64,000 nt of DNA from Pseudomonas fluorescens (GTDB taxonomy: Bacteria > Pseudomonadota > Gammaproteobacteria > Pseudomonadales > Pseudomonadaceae). Below the pieces are notes generated by a model that was not told where the DNA came from, did no database searches, and saw only the letters and a list, made by a program, of their open reading frames with translations. The stretch is from NCBI RefSeq assembly GCF_900215245.1, contig NZ_LT907842.1, positions 4,154,001 to 4,218,000 on the forward strand. The letters run 5' to 3'. A program made the position numbers and the translations under genes. Shown here piece after piece: positions 17,443 to 25,994 of this stretch; position 1 is the first letter of the stretch; every line of letters begins with the position of its first letter.

Positions 17443-17775
17443 ATGCAAAAAACCTCTATCTCTTCCCTGATCTTTGCCTTCCTCGCGAGCATCTCCGTAG
17501 CGGCCACGGCTGCCCCGTCTGTCAAAACCGAAGCTCCCGCCCCGATCGCTGCACAGATGACCAAGGTTGAGCAATCTGCCCAGGTCAACCTGAACGCTGC
17601 CGATGCGGAAACCCTGCGCCGCGACCTGTTTGGTATTGGCGCCGCCAAGGCGAAGGCGATCATCGCGTATCGTGAAAGTAATGGCCCCTTCACGGCGGTG
17701 GATGAGTTGCTGGAAGTAAAAGGTATCGGTAAGGCGTTGCTGGAGAAGAACCGCGACAGGCTGGTGGTCAACTAA
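17443..17775 (+). CDS. ComEA-family helix-hairpin-helix protein
   Basis: 110 residues: a Sec signal peptide (residues 1-24, cleavage likely after ATAA), a short Pro/Ala/Glu linker, then a ComEA-type helix-hairpin-helix domain (about 47-108) with VNLNAADAETL, LFGIGAAKAKAII and LLEVKGIGKALLEKN, the two GIG hairpins that contact DNA backbone. In competent bacteria ComEA binds incoming DNA in the periplasm. This gene commonly follows wbpM in Pseudomonas. Whether this strain takes up DNA is not shown. A terminator follows at once. Confidence 0.92.
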   Translation: MQKTSISSLIFAFLASISVAATAAPSVKTEAPAPIAAQMTKVEQSAQVNLNAADAETLRRDLFGIGAAKAKAIIAYRESNGPFTAVDELLEVKGIGKALLEKNRDRLVVN

Positions 17776-17787
17776 GGGACATTATTG

Positions 17788-17820
17788 TAAAAAAGGCCGG
17801 TCAGTGACCGGCCTTTTCTT
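17788..17820. terminator. bidirectional terminator between comEA and the TetR gene
   Basis: AAAAGGCCGGTCA pairs with TGACCGGCCTTTT (stem 17791-17815) with A-run before and T-run after. It terminates both convergent genes; the TGA stop of the complement-strand regulator (17801-17803) lies inside the stem. Confidence 0.9.
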
Positions 17821-18379
17821 GCTCTACAACCTGCGCTTTCAATGTGGTGCGCACCACATTCAAGATCCGGGTTGCCAACGCTGCACTTTCGACACTCCTG
17901 GCCAGTACCAGCGCGCCTACCAGTGTCGACATCAGCATCAGGCTTTGCTCATCGGCATCCGCGTTTCCCAAGGCCGCTTCGACTTGCTTCAACCGAGCCC
18001 CAAGCACCGCATCCGTGGTCGGGCTAGGCTGGCCTCTTTGGCCCAGTTCCGAAGACATGGTCGGTAGCGGGCAACCTTGCTCCGGTGAGGTCTGGTGCCA
18101 TTCAGACAGGTAGCTGTCTATGAATGCATCCAGCGGCCGTTCCTGATTGAACAGCGCTTCGCAATGCGCATCCAGTTCTGCAGCAGTCGCCTGCAGGGCT
18201 TTTTCCACCAGTTCATCCTTGGATTTGAAATGCGCATAGAACCCGCCGTGCGTCAGGTTCAAAGCTTTCATCAAGGGTTGCAGCCCGGTGGCCCCAATCC
18301 CGTCGCGGCGAAAGCGTACGGAGGCTTCCTTGATGATGCGTTGGTGAGTCTGGGCTTTATGGTCTGCTGAATAACGCAT
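17801..18379 (-). CDS. TetR/AcrR-family transcriptional regulator
   Basis: A 192-residue repressor-type protein. The N-terminal helix-turn-helix reads RIIKEASVRFRRDGIGATGLQPLMKALNLTHGGFYAHFKSKDELV split over residues 14-57, with the recognition helix at THGGFYAHFKSK as in many TetR proteins of the NemR/AcrR-like group. The C-terminal ligand domain (about 75-185) contains GCPLP and an SLMLMSTLVGALVLARS helix. The upstream region has ACCTA (18421-18425) and TAGGT (18441-18445) as a possible operator half-site pair. It is divergent from the GntR gene, and no adjacent efflux or reductase target is present, so the regulated gene is unknown. Confidence 0.88.
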   Translation of the reverse strand: MRYSADHKAQTHQRIIKEASVRFRRDGIGATGLQPLMKALNLTHGGFYAHFKSKDELVEKALQATAAELDAHCEALFNQERPLDAFIDSYLSEWHQTSPEQGCPLPTMSSELGQRGQPSPTTDAVLGARLKQVEAALGNADADEQSLMLMSTLVGALVLARSVESAALATRILNVVRTTLKAQVVEQEKAGH

Positions 18380-18486
18380 AGGACTGCCTCGGGAGCGAGC
18401 GCGTATTTTAACGAAGTTGAACCTATTTACCCATCCGAACTAGGTGCATCTGCATTGGCATGAAAAGTGATTACATTTGGTTCAGT

Positions 18487-18501
18487 GATTGTTCAACAAT
18501 C
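18487..18501. promoter_or_regulatory. 15-bp palindrome at the GntR gene start (likely operator)
   Basis: GATTGTT-C-AACAATC is a perfect palindrome around one central base, directly upstream of the ribosome binding site GAGGTGG. FCD-type GntR regulators bind sites of TTGT-N1-3-ACAA form, so autoregulation is likely; this is inference. Confidence 0.6.
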
Positions 18502-18512
18502 TTGAGGTGGTC

Positions 18513-19157
18513 ATGGCGCTTAGTTTGTCTTTAGCCGATCAGATTGCGCTCGAATTGCGTGCTGACATTATGGGTGGACGCCTGTTGCCTGGAATGGCGC
18601 TGGTCGAGGTAGATCTGGTCAAGGCTTATAACGCTTCGCGCAATACGATCCGCGAAGCGCTGCACCGTTTGGGGCAGGAGGGCCTCACCCGCTATGTACG
18701 CAATAAAGGGGTGATGGTTCGGCGGCTGGAGCGCGATGAAGTGCGTGACCTGTTCGTCGTACGTCGCACCCTGGAATTACAGGCCATCGCCCACAGCCGC
18801 GCGCTGACGCACGACCAGGCCGAGCGTATGCAAAGCGCCATAGAGGCCACCACGCTGGCCCGGGAACGTGAAGACTGGCGCGCGGTGGCGACTCACAGCC
18901 TGGTGTTCCACCAGCAGATTGTCGCGCTGATGCGCAGCCCATTGTTCGATGAGTTTTTCGCCCAGGTCATTGCCCAGCTGCGCCTGGCGTTCTGCGCTGC
19001 TCCCGATGAGCAACGCTTCCAGTCACCCTGGCTGGAGCGAGACCGAGAGATTTACGCGTTATTGGTCCAAGGCGATAAACCGGCGGCAGGCACAGCGATG
19101 AGCGTGTACCTGGAGGATTCGGAACGACTGTCATTGGCCCTGTTTACCCAACCCTGA
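18513..19157 (+). CDS. GntR-family regulator, FadR/FCD subfamily
   Basis: 214 residues from ATG 18513, the first ATG after GAGGTGG; the frame is open upstream only through the palindrome. A winged helix (about residues 5-72) contains LELRADIMGGRLLPG, VKAYNASRNTIREALHRLGQEGL and the wing YVRNKGVMVRR. The FCD effector domain (about 80-205) has DLFVVRRTLELQAIA and the His-rich VATHSLVFHQQIV expected to bind a metal and carboxylate ligand. The gene reads straight into the DUF1989 gene 15 bases later, so it probably controls it in response to a small organic acid or amine. Confidence 0.9.
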   Translation: MALSLSLADQIALELRADIMGGRLLPGMALVEVDLVKAYNASRNTIREALHRLGQEGLTRYVRNKGVMVRRLERDEVRDLFVVRRTLELQAIAHSRALTHDQAERMQSAIEATTLAREREDWRAVATHSLVFHQQIVALMRSPLFDEFFAQVIAQLRLAFCAAPDEQRFQSPWLERDREIYALLVQGDKPAAGTAMSVYLEDSERLSLALFTQP

Positions 19158-19172
19158 TTGAGGAACCGCATC

Positions 19173-20021
19173 ATGTACAAAGACTATCCGGCCGCTTATC
19201 AGGTCAGCAAAGGCTCGGCGCTGCAAGTGGACACAGCGTTCTACGAACGTATTCGCGAACAGGCGGATAAACGTACGCTGGTCGAGCAGTTTGAGGTGCC
19301 GATTCGCACGGGGAGGGCGTGGAAGGTGCCGGCCGGGCACGTGTTCCGTGTCACCACCCCGGTGGGCCCGCAGGTAGGCGACTTCAATGTGTGGAACGCC
19401 AATGACCCGCGCGAACGGTTATGGGCAGCGCGCACGCGGCAGTTGCAAGGTGCTCATGTCAGTACCCATGACCGGTTGTGGTCGAACCTGCCTTTTCTGC
19501 GGCCCTTGGTGACCATCACCGATGACAGCCTGGCGGGCTATGGCATTGATGAACATGGTGGGCGCCTGCACGATTTGCTCGGTACGCGCTGTGATCCGTA
19601 TGTGAACCGTATGCTGACCGGCGAAGATTTCCATCACCATTGCCACTCCAACTTGACTCGAGCTGTGTTGCCCCACGGCCTGACGGAGTTCGACGTGCAC
19701 GACGTGCTGAATATTTTCCAGTGCACGGGCCTCAATCATGACGACATGTACTTCATGAAAGCCTGCCCGGCGCAGAAGGGCGATTACCTGGAGTTTTTTG
19801 CCGAGATCGATTTGTTGTGTGCGCTGTCGACGTGCCCTGGCGGCGATCTGTCGTTGCCGATGTGGGGGCCGGACGCGCAAGACCCGCTGACGGTGTGTCG
19901 TCCATTGGGTGTTGAGGTTTATCGTTTGGAGGATGAGCTGCTCAAGGGCTGGCGCCAGCCCGAACGTGCCGCCTATAAAGGCCAGCACGGGTTGCAGATT
20001 GCCAAGGCGGACTGGGAGTAG
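19173..20021 (+). CDS. DUF1989 (urea carboxylase-associated family) protein
   Basis: 282 residues from ATG 19173, preceded by TTGAGGAA. The protein matches the DUF1989 family: VPAGHVFRVTTPVGPQVGDFNVWNAND near the front, TRCDPYVNRML, and HHHCHSNLTRAV with LNIFQCTGLNHDDMYFMK. The Asp, His and Cys residues of GDFNVWN and CHSNL suggest a metal site. Relatives flank urea carboxylase or act in amine and guanidine metabolism, with many members of unknown reaction. It probably forms an operon with the GntR regulator. The ethanolamine permease gene nearby is convergent and may belong to a common amine-related module, an inference from position only. Confidence 0.82.
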   Translation: MYKDYPAAYQVSKGSALQVDTAFYERIREQADKRTLVEQFEVPIRTGRAWKVPAGHVFRVTTPVGPQVGDFNVWNANDPRERLWAARTRQLQGAHVSTHDRLWSNLPFLRPLVTITDDSLAGYGIDEHGGRLHDLLGTRCDPYVNRMLTGEDFHHHCHSNLTRAVLPHGLTEFDVHDVLNIFQCTGLNHDDMYFMKACPAQKGDYLEFFAEIDLLCALSTCPGGDLSLPMWGPDAQDPLTVCRPLGVEVYRLEDELLKGWRQPERAAYKGQHGLQIAKADWE

Positions 20022-20029
20022 CTCAGGAT

Positions 20030-20197
20030 TCAGCGATCTTGCGCATCCTTGGCATCCGCCTGCGCGTTGCGATCGGCTACGCGTTTGCGTTGTTCGTCAG
20101 TGAGTTCCACCTTGTTGGCGCTGTCACGCAGCATCAGCAGCCCACCGACGATCGATCCGATCGCTACCACTAAAATCAACCACGCATACCACGGCAT
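20030..20197 (-). CDS. DUF2897-type small membrane protein (55 residues)
   Basis: A short gene, 55 codons plus stop, on the complement strand. It begins MPWYAWLILVVAIGSIVGG, a single membrane helix at residues 4-24, then LMLRDSANKVELTDEQRKR and a charged, Asp/Lys-rich tail. This is the layout of the DUF2897 family of pseudomonads. AAGGAGAG lies six bases before the ATG, a near-perfect ribosome binding site. It lies between the end of the DUF1989 gene and the ethanolamine permease gene. Function unknown. Confidence 0.82.
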   Translation of the reverse strand: MPWYAWLILVVAIGSIVGGLLMLRDSANKVELTDEQRKRVADRNAQADAKDAQDR

Positions 20198-20308
20198 AAG
20201 GCTCTCCTTGAGACGGACTACCGTGGGAGAATTTTCCCACGGTAATAACTGCTTTGAGTAACAGGCTTTCTTAGTAGTTCATTGTAGGCCTGTTCCGTCC
20301 CGTTAACC

Positions 20309-21673
20309 TTAGAGCCCTGTCAGCATTGCATCCGCCGGTGCATCGGCGCGGTCTTGTGCGGTCAGCTGGAAGTAGATGAACCCTACGGCCATAAAGCCTA
20401 AAAAGATCAGTCCGATCAGTGCGTTGAACCACGCCATGGCCACCAGGCACACCATCGCCAGCACCAGCGCGATGCCCGGCACGATCGGATAACCCGGTGC
20501 GCGAAACGTGCGTTCCAGCAGCGGTTCAGTCTTACGCAGCTTGAACAGGCTGAGCATGCTCATGATGTACATCACAATGGCACCGAACACGGCCATGGTA
20601 ATCATCGCTGCCGTCAGCGTCATACCGCCCAGGTTGATGAGGCCGTCGCTGTAGATGGCGGCGATACCGACCACGCCACCGGCAATGATTGCGCGGTGCG
20701 GCGTTTGAAAACGCGACAATTTGGCAAGGAAAGACGGCAGGTAACCGGCACGGGCCAGGGCAAAGAACTGGCGCGAATAACCGAGGATGATGCCGTGGAA
20801 GCTGGCGACCAGGCCGAACAGGCCGATCCACACCAGCATATGCAGCCAGCCGGAGCTGTCACCCACCACGGATTTCATGGCTTGCGGCAACGGGTCGTTG
20901 ATGTTCGACAGGGTGCGCCAGTCGCCCACGCCGCCGGCGAAGAACATTACGCCCATGGCCAGGATTACCAGGGTCAGAATGCCGCTGATGTAGGCCTTGG
21001 GAATGGTGCGCTTGGGATCTTTCGCTTCCTCGGCAGCCATCGCCGCGCCTTCGATGGCGAGGAAGAACCAGATGGCGAAAGGAATGGCTGCAAACATCCC
21101 GGCAATCGCTGGAGCACCAAAGGTGTCAGAACCGGCCCAGCCATTGAGGGCGAAGTTGCTGAAGCTGAACGCCGGCGCGACCACCCCCATAAACACCAAC
21201 AATTCCGCGACCGCGAGCACGCATACCACCAGTTCGAAAGTCGCCGCGAGTTTCACCCCGAGAATGTTCAGGCCCATGAACACGAGGTAAGCCCCGACCG
21301 CTGCATGTTTTGGGTCGAGTGCCGGAAACTGCACATTCAAGTAGGCGCCGATAGCCAAGGCAATGGCGGGCGGTGCGAAGACAAATTCGATCAATGTCGC
21401 TAGCCCGGCGATCAAGCCACCTTTCTCACCAAACGCGCGACGGCTGTAGGCAAACGGGCCACCCGCATGAGGAATCGCGGTAGTCAGTTCGGTAAAGCTG
21501 AATATAAAGCAGGTGTACATGGCGGCGACCATCAACGACGTCACCAGAAAGCCCAGCGTACCGGCCACGCCCCAGCCGTAGCTCCAGCCAAAGTATTCGC
21601 CGGAAATCACCAGCCCGACCGCAATACCCCACAAATGCAAGGTGCCCAAGGTGGGTTTGAGTTGTGTGTTCAT
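20309..21673 (-). CDS. eat: ethanolamine permease (APC superfamily)
   Basis: A 454-residue amino acid-polyamine-organocation transporter with about 12 helices. The start at MNTQLKPTLGTLHLWGIAVGLVISGEYFGWSYGW (given in two parts here) carries the GxVISGEYFGW helix-1 motif characteristic of ethanolamine permeases. Others are PHAGGPFAYSRRAFGEKGG and FLAIEGAAMAAEEAKDPKRTIP. The start at 21673 is preceded by GGGAGCG; upstream codons to 21865 run into a REP repeat and are not likely coding. No eutBC ammonia-lyase genes lie in the window, so substrate assignment rests on family resemblance. Confidence 0.87.
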   Translation of the reverse strand: MNTQLKPTLGTLHLWGIAVGLVISGEYFGWSYGWGVAGTLGFLVTSLMVAAMYTCFIFSFTELTTAIPHAGGPFAYSRRAFGEKGGLIAGLATLIEFVFAPPAIALAIGAYLNVQFPALDPKHAAVGAYLVFMGLNILGVKLAATFELVVCVLAVAELLVFMGVVAPAFSFSNFALNGWAGSDTFGAPAIAGMFAAIPFAIWFFLAIEGAAMAAEEAKDPKRTIPKAYISGILTLVILAMGVMFFAGGVGDWRTLSNINDPLPQAMKSVVGDSSGWLHMLVWIGLFGLVASFHGIILGYSRQFFALARAGYLPSFLAKLSRFQTPHRAIIAGGVVGIAAIYSDGLINLGGMTLTAAMITMAVFGAIVMYIMSMLSLFKLRKTEPLLERTFRAPGYPIVPGIALVLAMVCLVAMAWFNALIGLIFLGFMAVGFIYFQLTAQDRADAPADAMLTGL

Positions 21674-21841
21674 CGTGTAGCGCTCCCTGAACGGTTTGGA
21701 ATGATTCAGGGTGTTGCAGCGGCCATGCCATTGTGCAATGCGGTGTCGTAAAGACGCCGAACTGTCGCCGAGGAGATCGTTTGGCGTTTGAAAATTTCTG
21801 TCATTGCACCAGTTAAGGGCGGTGGTGGTTGAACTGCCGCC

Positions 21842-21907
21842 ATCGCGGGCAAGCCCGGCTCCCACTTGGGGTTGTGGTCAACTGTGGGCGCCGGGCTTGC
21901 CTGCGAT
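21842..21907. repeat. REP pair (REPIN-like)
   Basis: Two inverted 18-base arms, 21842-21859 and 21890-21907, differ at one base and carry the fluorescens-type GCGGGCAAGCCCGGC / GCCGGGCTTGCCTGC palindromes, 30 bases apart. It lies between eat and kdpF, upstream of the kdp promoter. Confidence 0.85.
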
Positions 21908-21954
21908 GAGGCCGCAACCGTCAAAACACGCCCGTGTAAACCGCGCATAAACCC

Positions 21955-22010
21955 ACTCTTTACGCCGTCTTTACGGCCTGACCGTACCCTCGCTCTCGTT
22001 CCTTTACGCC
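21955..22010 (+). promoter_or_regulatory. probable kdp promoter region with phased TTTAC repeats (KdpE site)
   Basis: TTTAC occurs at 21959, 21970 and 22003, spaced 11 and 33 bases. The E. coli KdpE site consists of TTTATA and TTTACA with starts 11 bases apart. The region lies 60-110 bases upstream of kdpF. I see no clear -10/-35 pair. Confidence 0.55.
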
Positions 22011-22066
22011 ACTCCTGCCGACAATTGACCCACACGCGGCAATCGCCGCAAAACGGAGAGACTTCC

Positions 22067-22156
22067 ATGAGCGTTCTGGACGGGGTGTCACTGCTATTGG
22101 CCGTGGCACTGTTCATTTATCTGCTGGTTGCGCTGTTACGCGCGGATCGGAACTAG
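22067..22156 (+). CDS. kdpF: potassium transporter small subunit KdpF
   Basis: A 29-residue single-helix peptide: MSVLDGVSLLLAVALFIYLL then VALLRADRN. The length and the ending YLLxALLRA(D/E)xF-like pattern match KdpF, which stabilises the KdpFABC complex at the inner membrane. GGAGAG eight bases ahead is its ribosome binding site. Its TAG is directly followed by AGGAGCAGG and kdpA. It is easily missed because of its size. Confidence 0.93.
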   Translation: MSVLDGVSLLLAVALFIYLLVALLRADRN

Positions 22157-22165
22157 GAGCAGGCT

Positions 22166-23860
22166 ATGCACAGTTATGACTATTGGCTGATCATCGCCTT
22201 CTTTGCCGTGGTACTGGTGCCGGCACCGTTCCTGGGGCGGTTCTACTACAAGGTGATGGAGGGCCAGCGCACCTGGCTGTCGCCGGTTCTCGGCCCTGTC
22301 GAGCGGGTGTGCTATCGCCTCTCGGGCGTGGACGAGCATCAGGAACAGAGCTGGCAGAAATACACGCTGGCATTGCTGGCGTTCAACCTGGCTGGCTTTG
22401 TGTTGCTATTCGCGATCTTGCTGTTCCAGGACGTGCTCCCCCTGAACCCGCAGAAATTGCCGGGTCAGGAATGGACATTGGCCTTCAATACGGCGGTCAG
22501 TTTCATGACCAACACCAACTGGCAGAACTACAGCGGTGAAGCCTCGCTGAGCTACCTCAGCCAGATGGTCGGCCTCACCGTGCAGAACTTCGTCAGCGCG
22601 GCCACCGGTCTGGCGGTCCTTGTCGCCCTGTGCCGTGGGATCGGTCGCAAATCCACCAAGACGTTGGGCAACTTCTGGGTCGACATGACCCGCGCCACCC
22701 TCTACGGCCTGCTGCCGATGTGCCTGGTGTTCGCGCTGTTCCTGGTCTGGCAGGGCGTCCCGCAAACCTTCGCTCACTATGTGAACGCCGTGACCCTGCA
22801 AGGCGTTGACCAGGTGATCCCGCTGGGCCCTGCGGCCAGCCAGATTGCGATCAAGCAGTTGGGCACCAACGGTGGCGGCTTCTTCGGTGTCAACTCGGCA
22901 CACCCGTTTGAGAACCCGACTGCCTGGGCCAACCTGTTCGAGTTGTCGGCGATCATCCTGATCCCGGTGGCACTGGTGTTCACCTTCGGCCACTACGTGA
23001 AAGACCTGCGCCAGAGCCGGGCGATTCTCGGTTGCATGCTGGCCCTGTTCCTGATCGGCGGCGCGACCTCGCTGTGGGCCGAATACCAGCCGAATCCGAC
23101 CCTGAACAATCCCGCTGTGGAACAAACCGCGCCGCTGGAAGGTAAAGAAGTGCGCTTCGGCACCACCGCCACGGTGTTGTGGTCGGTCACCACCACGGCG
23201 GCGTCCAATGGTTCGGTCAACGGCATGCACGACAGCCTCAACCCGCTGAGCGGGATGGTGGCGCTGGTTAACATGATGGTCGGCGAAGTGATCTTCGGCG
23301 GCGTCGGTGCCGGTATGTACGGCATGCTGCTCAACGTGTTGATCGCCGTGTTCCTCGCCGGCCTGATGATTGGCCGCACCCCGGAATACCTCGGCAAGAA
23401 GCTCCAGGCCAAGGAAGTGCAGTTGTTGGTGGTGACCTTGCTGGTGATGCCGATCGGCACCCTGGTACTGGGCGCCATCGCCGCCAGCCTGCCGGGTCCG
23501 GCGGGGGCTATCAGTAACCCTGGCCCGCACGGTTTCAGTCAATTGTTGTATGCCTACACCTCGGCGAGTGCCAACAACGGCTCGGCGTTCGGCGGCTTCA
23601 GTGCCAACACCACGTTCCACAACCTGATGATGGGTCTGGGGATGTTGATCGGCCGCTTCGGCTACATCCTCCCGGTACTGGCCCTGGCCGGCAGCCTGGC
23701 GATGAAGAAGACCGCGCCGATTGGCCAGAACAGCTTCCCGACCCACGGCCCGCTGTTCGTGACCCTGTTGACCGTGACCATTTTGCTGGTGGGCGGCCTG
23801 ACCTTCCTGCCGACGCTGGCACTGGGCCCAATTGCTGAACATCTGAGCATGGGCTTCTAA
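22166..23860 (+). CDS. kdpA: potassium-transporting ATPase subunit A
   Basis: The K+ channel-like subunit of the high-affinity KdpFABC pump, 564 residues with 10 membrane helices. The four selectivity-filter loops of the superfamily of K+ transporters are visible in order: TNTNWQNYSGE (about residues 113-123), GTNGGGFFGVNSAHPFENP (232-250), TTAASNGSVNGMHDS (about 344-358) and SANNGSAFGG (about 470-479). The filter-lining Gly of each loop is retained. Start ATG 22166 has AGGAGCAGG in front. kdpB follows after six bases. Confidence 0.97.
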   Translation: MHSYDYWLIIAFFAVVLVPAPFLGRFYYKVMEGQRTWLSPVLGPVERVCYRLSGVDEHQEQSWQKYTLALLAFNLAGFVLLFAILLFQDVLPLNPQKLPGQEWTLAFNTAVSFMTNTNWQNYSGEASLSYLSQMVGLTVQNFVSAATGLAVLVALCRGIGRKSTKTLGNFWVDMTRATLYGLLPMCLVFALFLVWQGVPQTFAHYVNAVTLQGVDQVIPLGPAASQIAIKQLGTNGGGFFGVNSAHPFENPTAWANLFELSAIILIPVALVFTFGHYVKDLRQSRAILGCMLALFLIGGATSLWAEYQPNPTLNNPAVEQTAPLEGKEVRFGTTATVLWSVTTTAASNGSVNGMHDSLNPLSGMVALVNMMVGEVIFGGVGAGMYGMLLNVLIAVFLAGLMIGRTPEYLGKKLQAKEVQLLVVTLLVMPIGTLVLGAIAASLPGPAGAISNPGPHGFSQLLYAYTSASANNGSAFGGFSANTTFHNLMMGLGMLIGRFGYILPVLALAGSLAMKKTAPIGQNSFPTHGPLFVTLLTVTILLVGGLTFLPTLALGPIAEHLSMGF

Positions 23861-23866
23861 GGGGAT

Positions 23867-25930
23867 ATGAAAATGAATATGCCTGCAAAAAATGCCGCTC
23901 CCGTGAACACTCAGGAGTCGCCAAAAACCGCCATGTCAGCCCTGTGGCGCCCGGCGCTGGTCCAGGCTTTCGTCAAGCTCGACCCACGCCAACTGCAACG
24001 CTCGCCAGTGATGCTGGTGGTCGAATTGACCGCCATGCTGACCACCGTGCTGTGCTTCGTGCCTGACACCGCGGTGCCGACCTTCGTCGCCGTGCAAATC
24101 GCCGTGTGGTTGTGGTTCACCGTGCTGTTCGCCAACTTCGCCGAAGCCCTGGCCGAAGGCCGCGGCAAAGCCCGCGCCGACAGCCTTAAAGCCGGCAGCG
24201 AAGGCCTCAGTGCGCGCCGCAAGGAAGCCGACGGCAGCTTCAAGGTCGTACCGGCCACCAGCCTGCGTAAAGGCGACGTGGTACGCGTTGCCGCCGGGGA
24301 AATGATCCCCGGTGATGGCGAGGTCATCGAAGGTATCGCCGCAGTCAACGAAGCGGCAATTACCGGCGAATCCGCCCCGGTGATCCGCGAGTCCGGCGGT
24401 GACCGTTCGGCCGTCACCGGCAATACACGCCTGGTGTCGGACTGGCTGCTGGTGCGCATCACCGTCAACCCGGGCGAGTCCACACTGGACCGCATGATCG
24501 CCCTGGTGGAAGGCGCCAAGCGCCAGAAGACCCCTAACGAAGTCGCGCTGGATATCCTGCTGATCGGCCTGACGTTGATCTTCCTGCTGGTGGTGGTCAC
24601 GCTGCAGCCGTTCGCCCACTTCGCCAATGGCAACCTGCCGCTGGTGTTCCTGGTCGCACTGCTGGTGACGCTGATTCCTACCACCATCGGCGGCCTGTTA
24701 TCAGCCATCGGTATTGCCGGTATGGACCGCCTGGTGCGCCTCAACGTGATCGCCAAGTCCGGACGTGCGGTGGAAGCGGCAGGTGACGTGCATGTGTTGC
24801 TGTTGGACAAGACCGGCACCATCACCTTCGGTAACCGTCGCTGTGCCGCAGTAATCGCTGCGCCCGGCGTCAGTGGCCGTGAGTTGGCCGAAGGTGCGTT
24901 GCTGGCCTCCCTGGCGGATGACACGGCAGAAGGTAAATCCATCGTCGAATACCTGCGTGCCTTGCACCCTCAGGCCGAGCCGACACTGGATCAACTGACC
25001 TCTGTGCCGTTCAGTGCTGAAACGCGCCTGTCCGGTGTCGACTATCAGGGCCGGGTGTACCGTAAAGGCGCCGTCGATTCGCTGCTGGCATTTATCGGCC
25101 AGCCACGTCGCGACCTGCAACCGGCGCTGTCACGGGAAATCGACAAGATCGCCCAGAGCGGCGGTACCCCATTGCTGGTGTGCGCCGATGGCAAATTGCT
25201 CGGTGCGATCCATCTCAAAGACGTGGTCAAACCCGGCATCCGCGAACGTTTTGCCGAGCTGCGCAAACTCGGGATCCGTACCGTGATGGTGACGGGCGAC
25301 AACCCGTTGACCGCTGCCGCGATTGCCGCTGAAGCCGGCGTGGATGACGTGCTGGCTGAAGCCACCCCGGAGAAAAAACTCGCACGCATTCGTCATGAGC
25401 AAAATGACGGTCGCCTGGTCGCCATGTGCGGCGACGGTGCCAACGATGCCCCGGCACTGGCCCAGGCGGACGTCGGCATGGCAATGAACGATGGCACCCA
25501 GGCGGCGCGTGAAGCGGCGAACATGGTTGACCTCGACAGCGACCCGACCAAATTGCTGGATGTGGTGCAGATCGGCAAAGAGTTGCTGGTGACGCGCGGC
25601 GCGTTGACGACCTTTTCCATCGCCAACGACGTGGCCAAATACTTCGCGATCCTGCCGGCGCTGTTCGCCTCGATCTACCCGCAACTGGGCGTGCTCAACG
25701 TGATGCACTTGCAGAGCCCGCAGAGCGCGATTCTCTCGGCCATCGTGTTCAACGCCCTGATCATCGTGGTGCTGATTCCCCTGGCGTTGCGCGGTGTGCG
25801 CGTACAGGCAGCGAGTGCGGCGGCGTTGCTGCGTCGCAACCTGCTGATCTACGGGCTGGGCGGGATCCTGGTGCCATTCGTGGGCATCAAGGCGATCGAC
25901 ATGCTGCTGACGGCGCTGCACCTGGTTTGA
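23867..25930 (+). CDS. kdpB: potassium-transporting P-type ATPase subunit B
   Basis: Catalytic subunit of the Kdp pump, 687 residues, P-type ATPase class IA. Seen: the actuator loop AITGESAP near residue 166, the membrane-core [14 protein letters not shown] in place of the usual PEGL motif, the phosphorylation site DKTGTIT with Asp314, FSAETRLSG and KGA in the nucleotide domain, [10 protein letters not shown] and [17 protein letters not shown] in the hinge. All catalytic residues are intact. GGGGATATG supplies the ribosome binding site. kdpC follows after a hairpin-bearing 64-base gap. Confidence 0.98.
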   Translation: MKMNMPAKNAAPVNTQESPKTAMSALWRPALVQAFVKLDPRQLQRSPVMLVVELTAMLTTVLCFVPDTAVPTFVAVQIAVWLWFTVLFANFAEALAEGRGKARADSLKAGSEGLSARRKEADGSFKVVPATSLRKGDVVRVAAGEMIPGDGEVIEGIAAVNEAAITGESAPVIRESGGDRSAVTGNTRLVSDWLLVRITVNPGESTLDRMIALVEGAKRQKTPNEVALDILLIGLTLIFLLVVVTLQPFAHFANGNLPLVFLVALLVTLIPTTIGGLLSAIGIAGMDRLVRLNVIAKSGRAVEAAGDVHVLLLDKTGTITFGNRRCAAVIAAPGVSGRELAEGALLASLADDTAEGKSIVEYLRALHPQAEPTLDQLTSVPFSAETRLSGVDYQGRVYRKGAVDSLLAFIGQPRRDLQPALSREIDKIAQSGGTPLLVCADGKLLGAIHLKDVVKPGIRERFAELRKLGIRTVMVTGDNPLTAAAIAAEAGVDDVLAEATPEKKLARIRHEQNDGRLVAMCGDGANDAPALAQADVGMAMNDGTQAAREAANMVDLDSDPTKLLDVVQIGKELLVTRGALTTFSIANDVAKYFAILPALFASIYPQLGVLNVMHLQSPQSAILSAIVFNALIIVVLIPLALRGVRVQAASAAALLRRNLLIYGLGGILVPFVGIKAIDMLLTALHLV

Positions 25931-25937
25931 CCCGATT

Positions 25938-25966
25938 CCTGTGGGGGCCAGGCTGGCGCCCACAGG
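25938..25966. other. hairpin between kdpB and kdpC
   Basis: CCTGTGGG (25938-25945) pairs with CCCACAGG (25959-25966) across 13 bases. No T-run follows, so it may affect mRNA stability or be a REP remnant rather than terminate. Confidence 0.6.
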
Positions 25967-25994
25967 TTGCAATGACTCACGTGAGGAATTTGAA

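Noticed and set aside
21674..21865. 64-codon N-terminal extension of the ethanolamine permease
   Set aside because: It runs into the REP element and the family start MNTQLKPTLGTLHLWG with GGGAGCG ahead is clear.
22406..23842. Long complement-strand frame of 478 codons over kdpA
   Set aside because: Shadow of a GC-rich gene; Gln/His/Arg-rich, no domain, and kdpA is certain.
23911..24942. 343-codon complement-strand frame over kdpB
   Set aside because: Antisense shadow with Ser/Thr/Arg-rich composition and no motifs.
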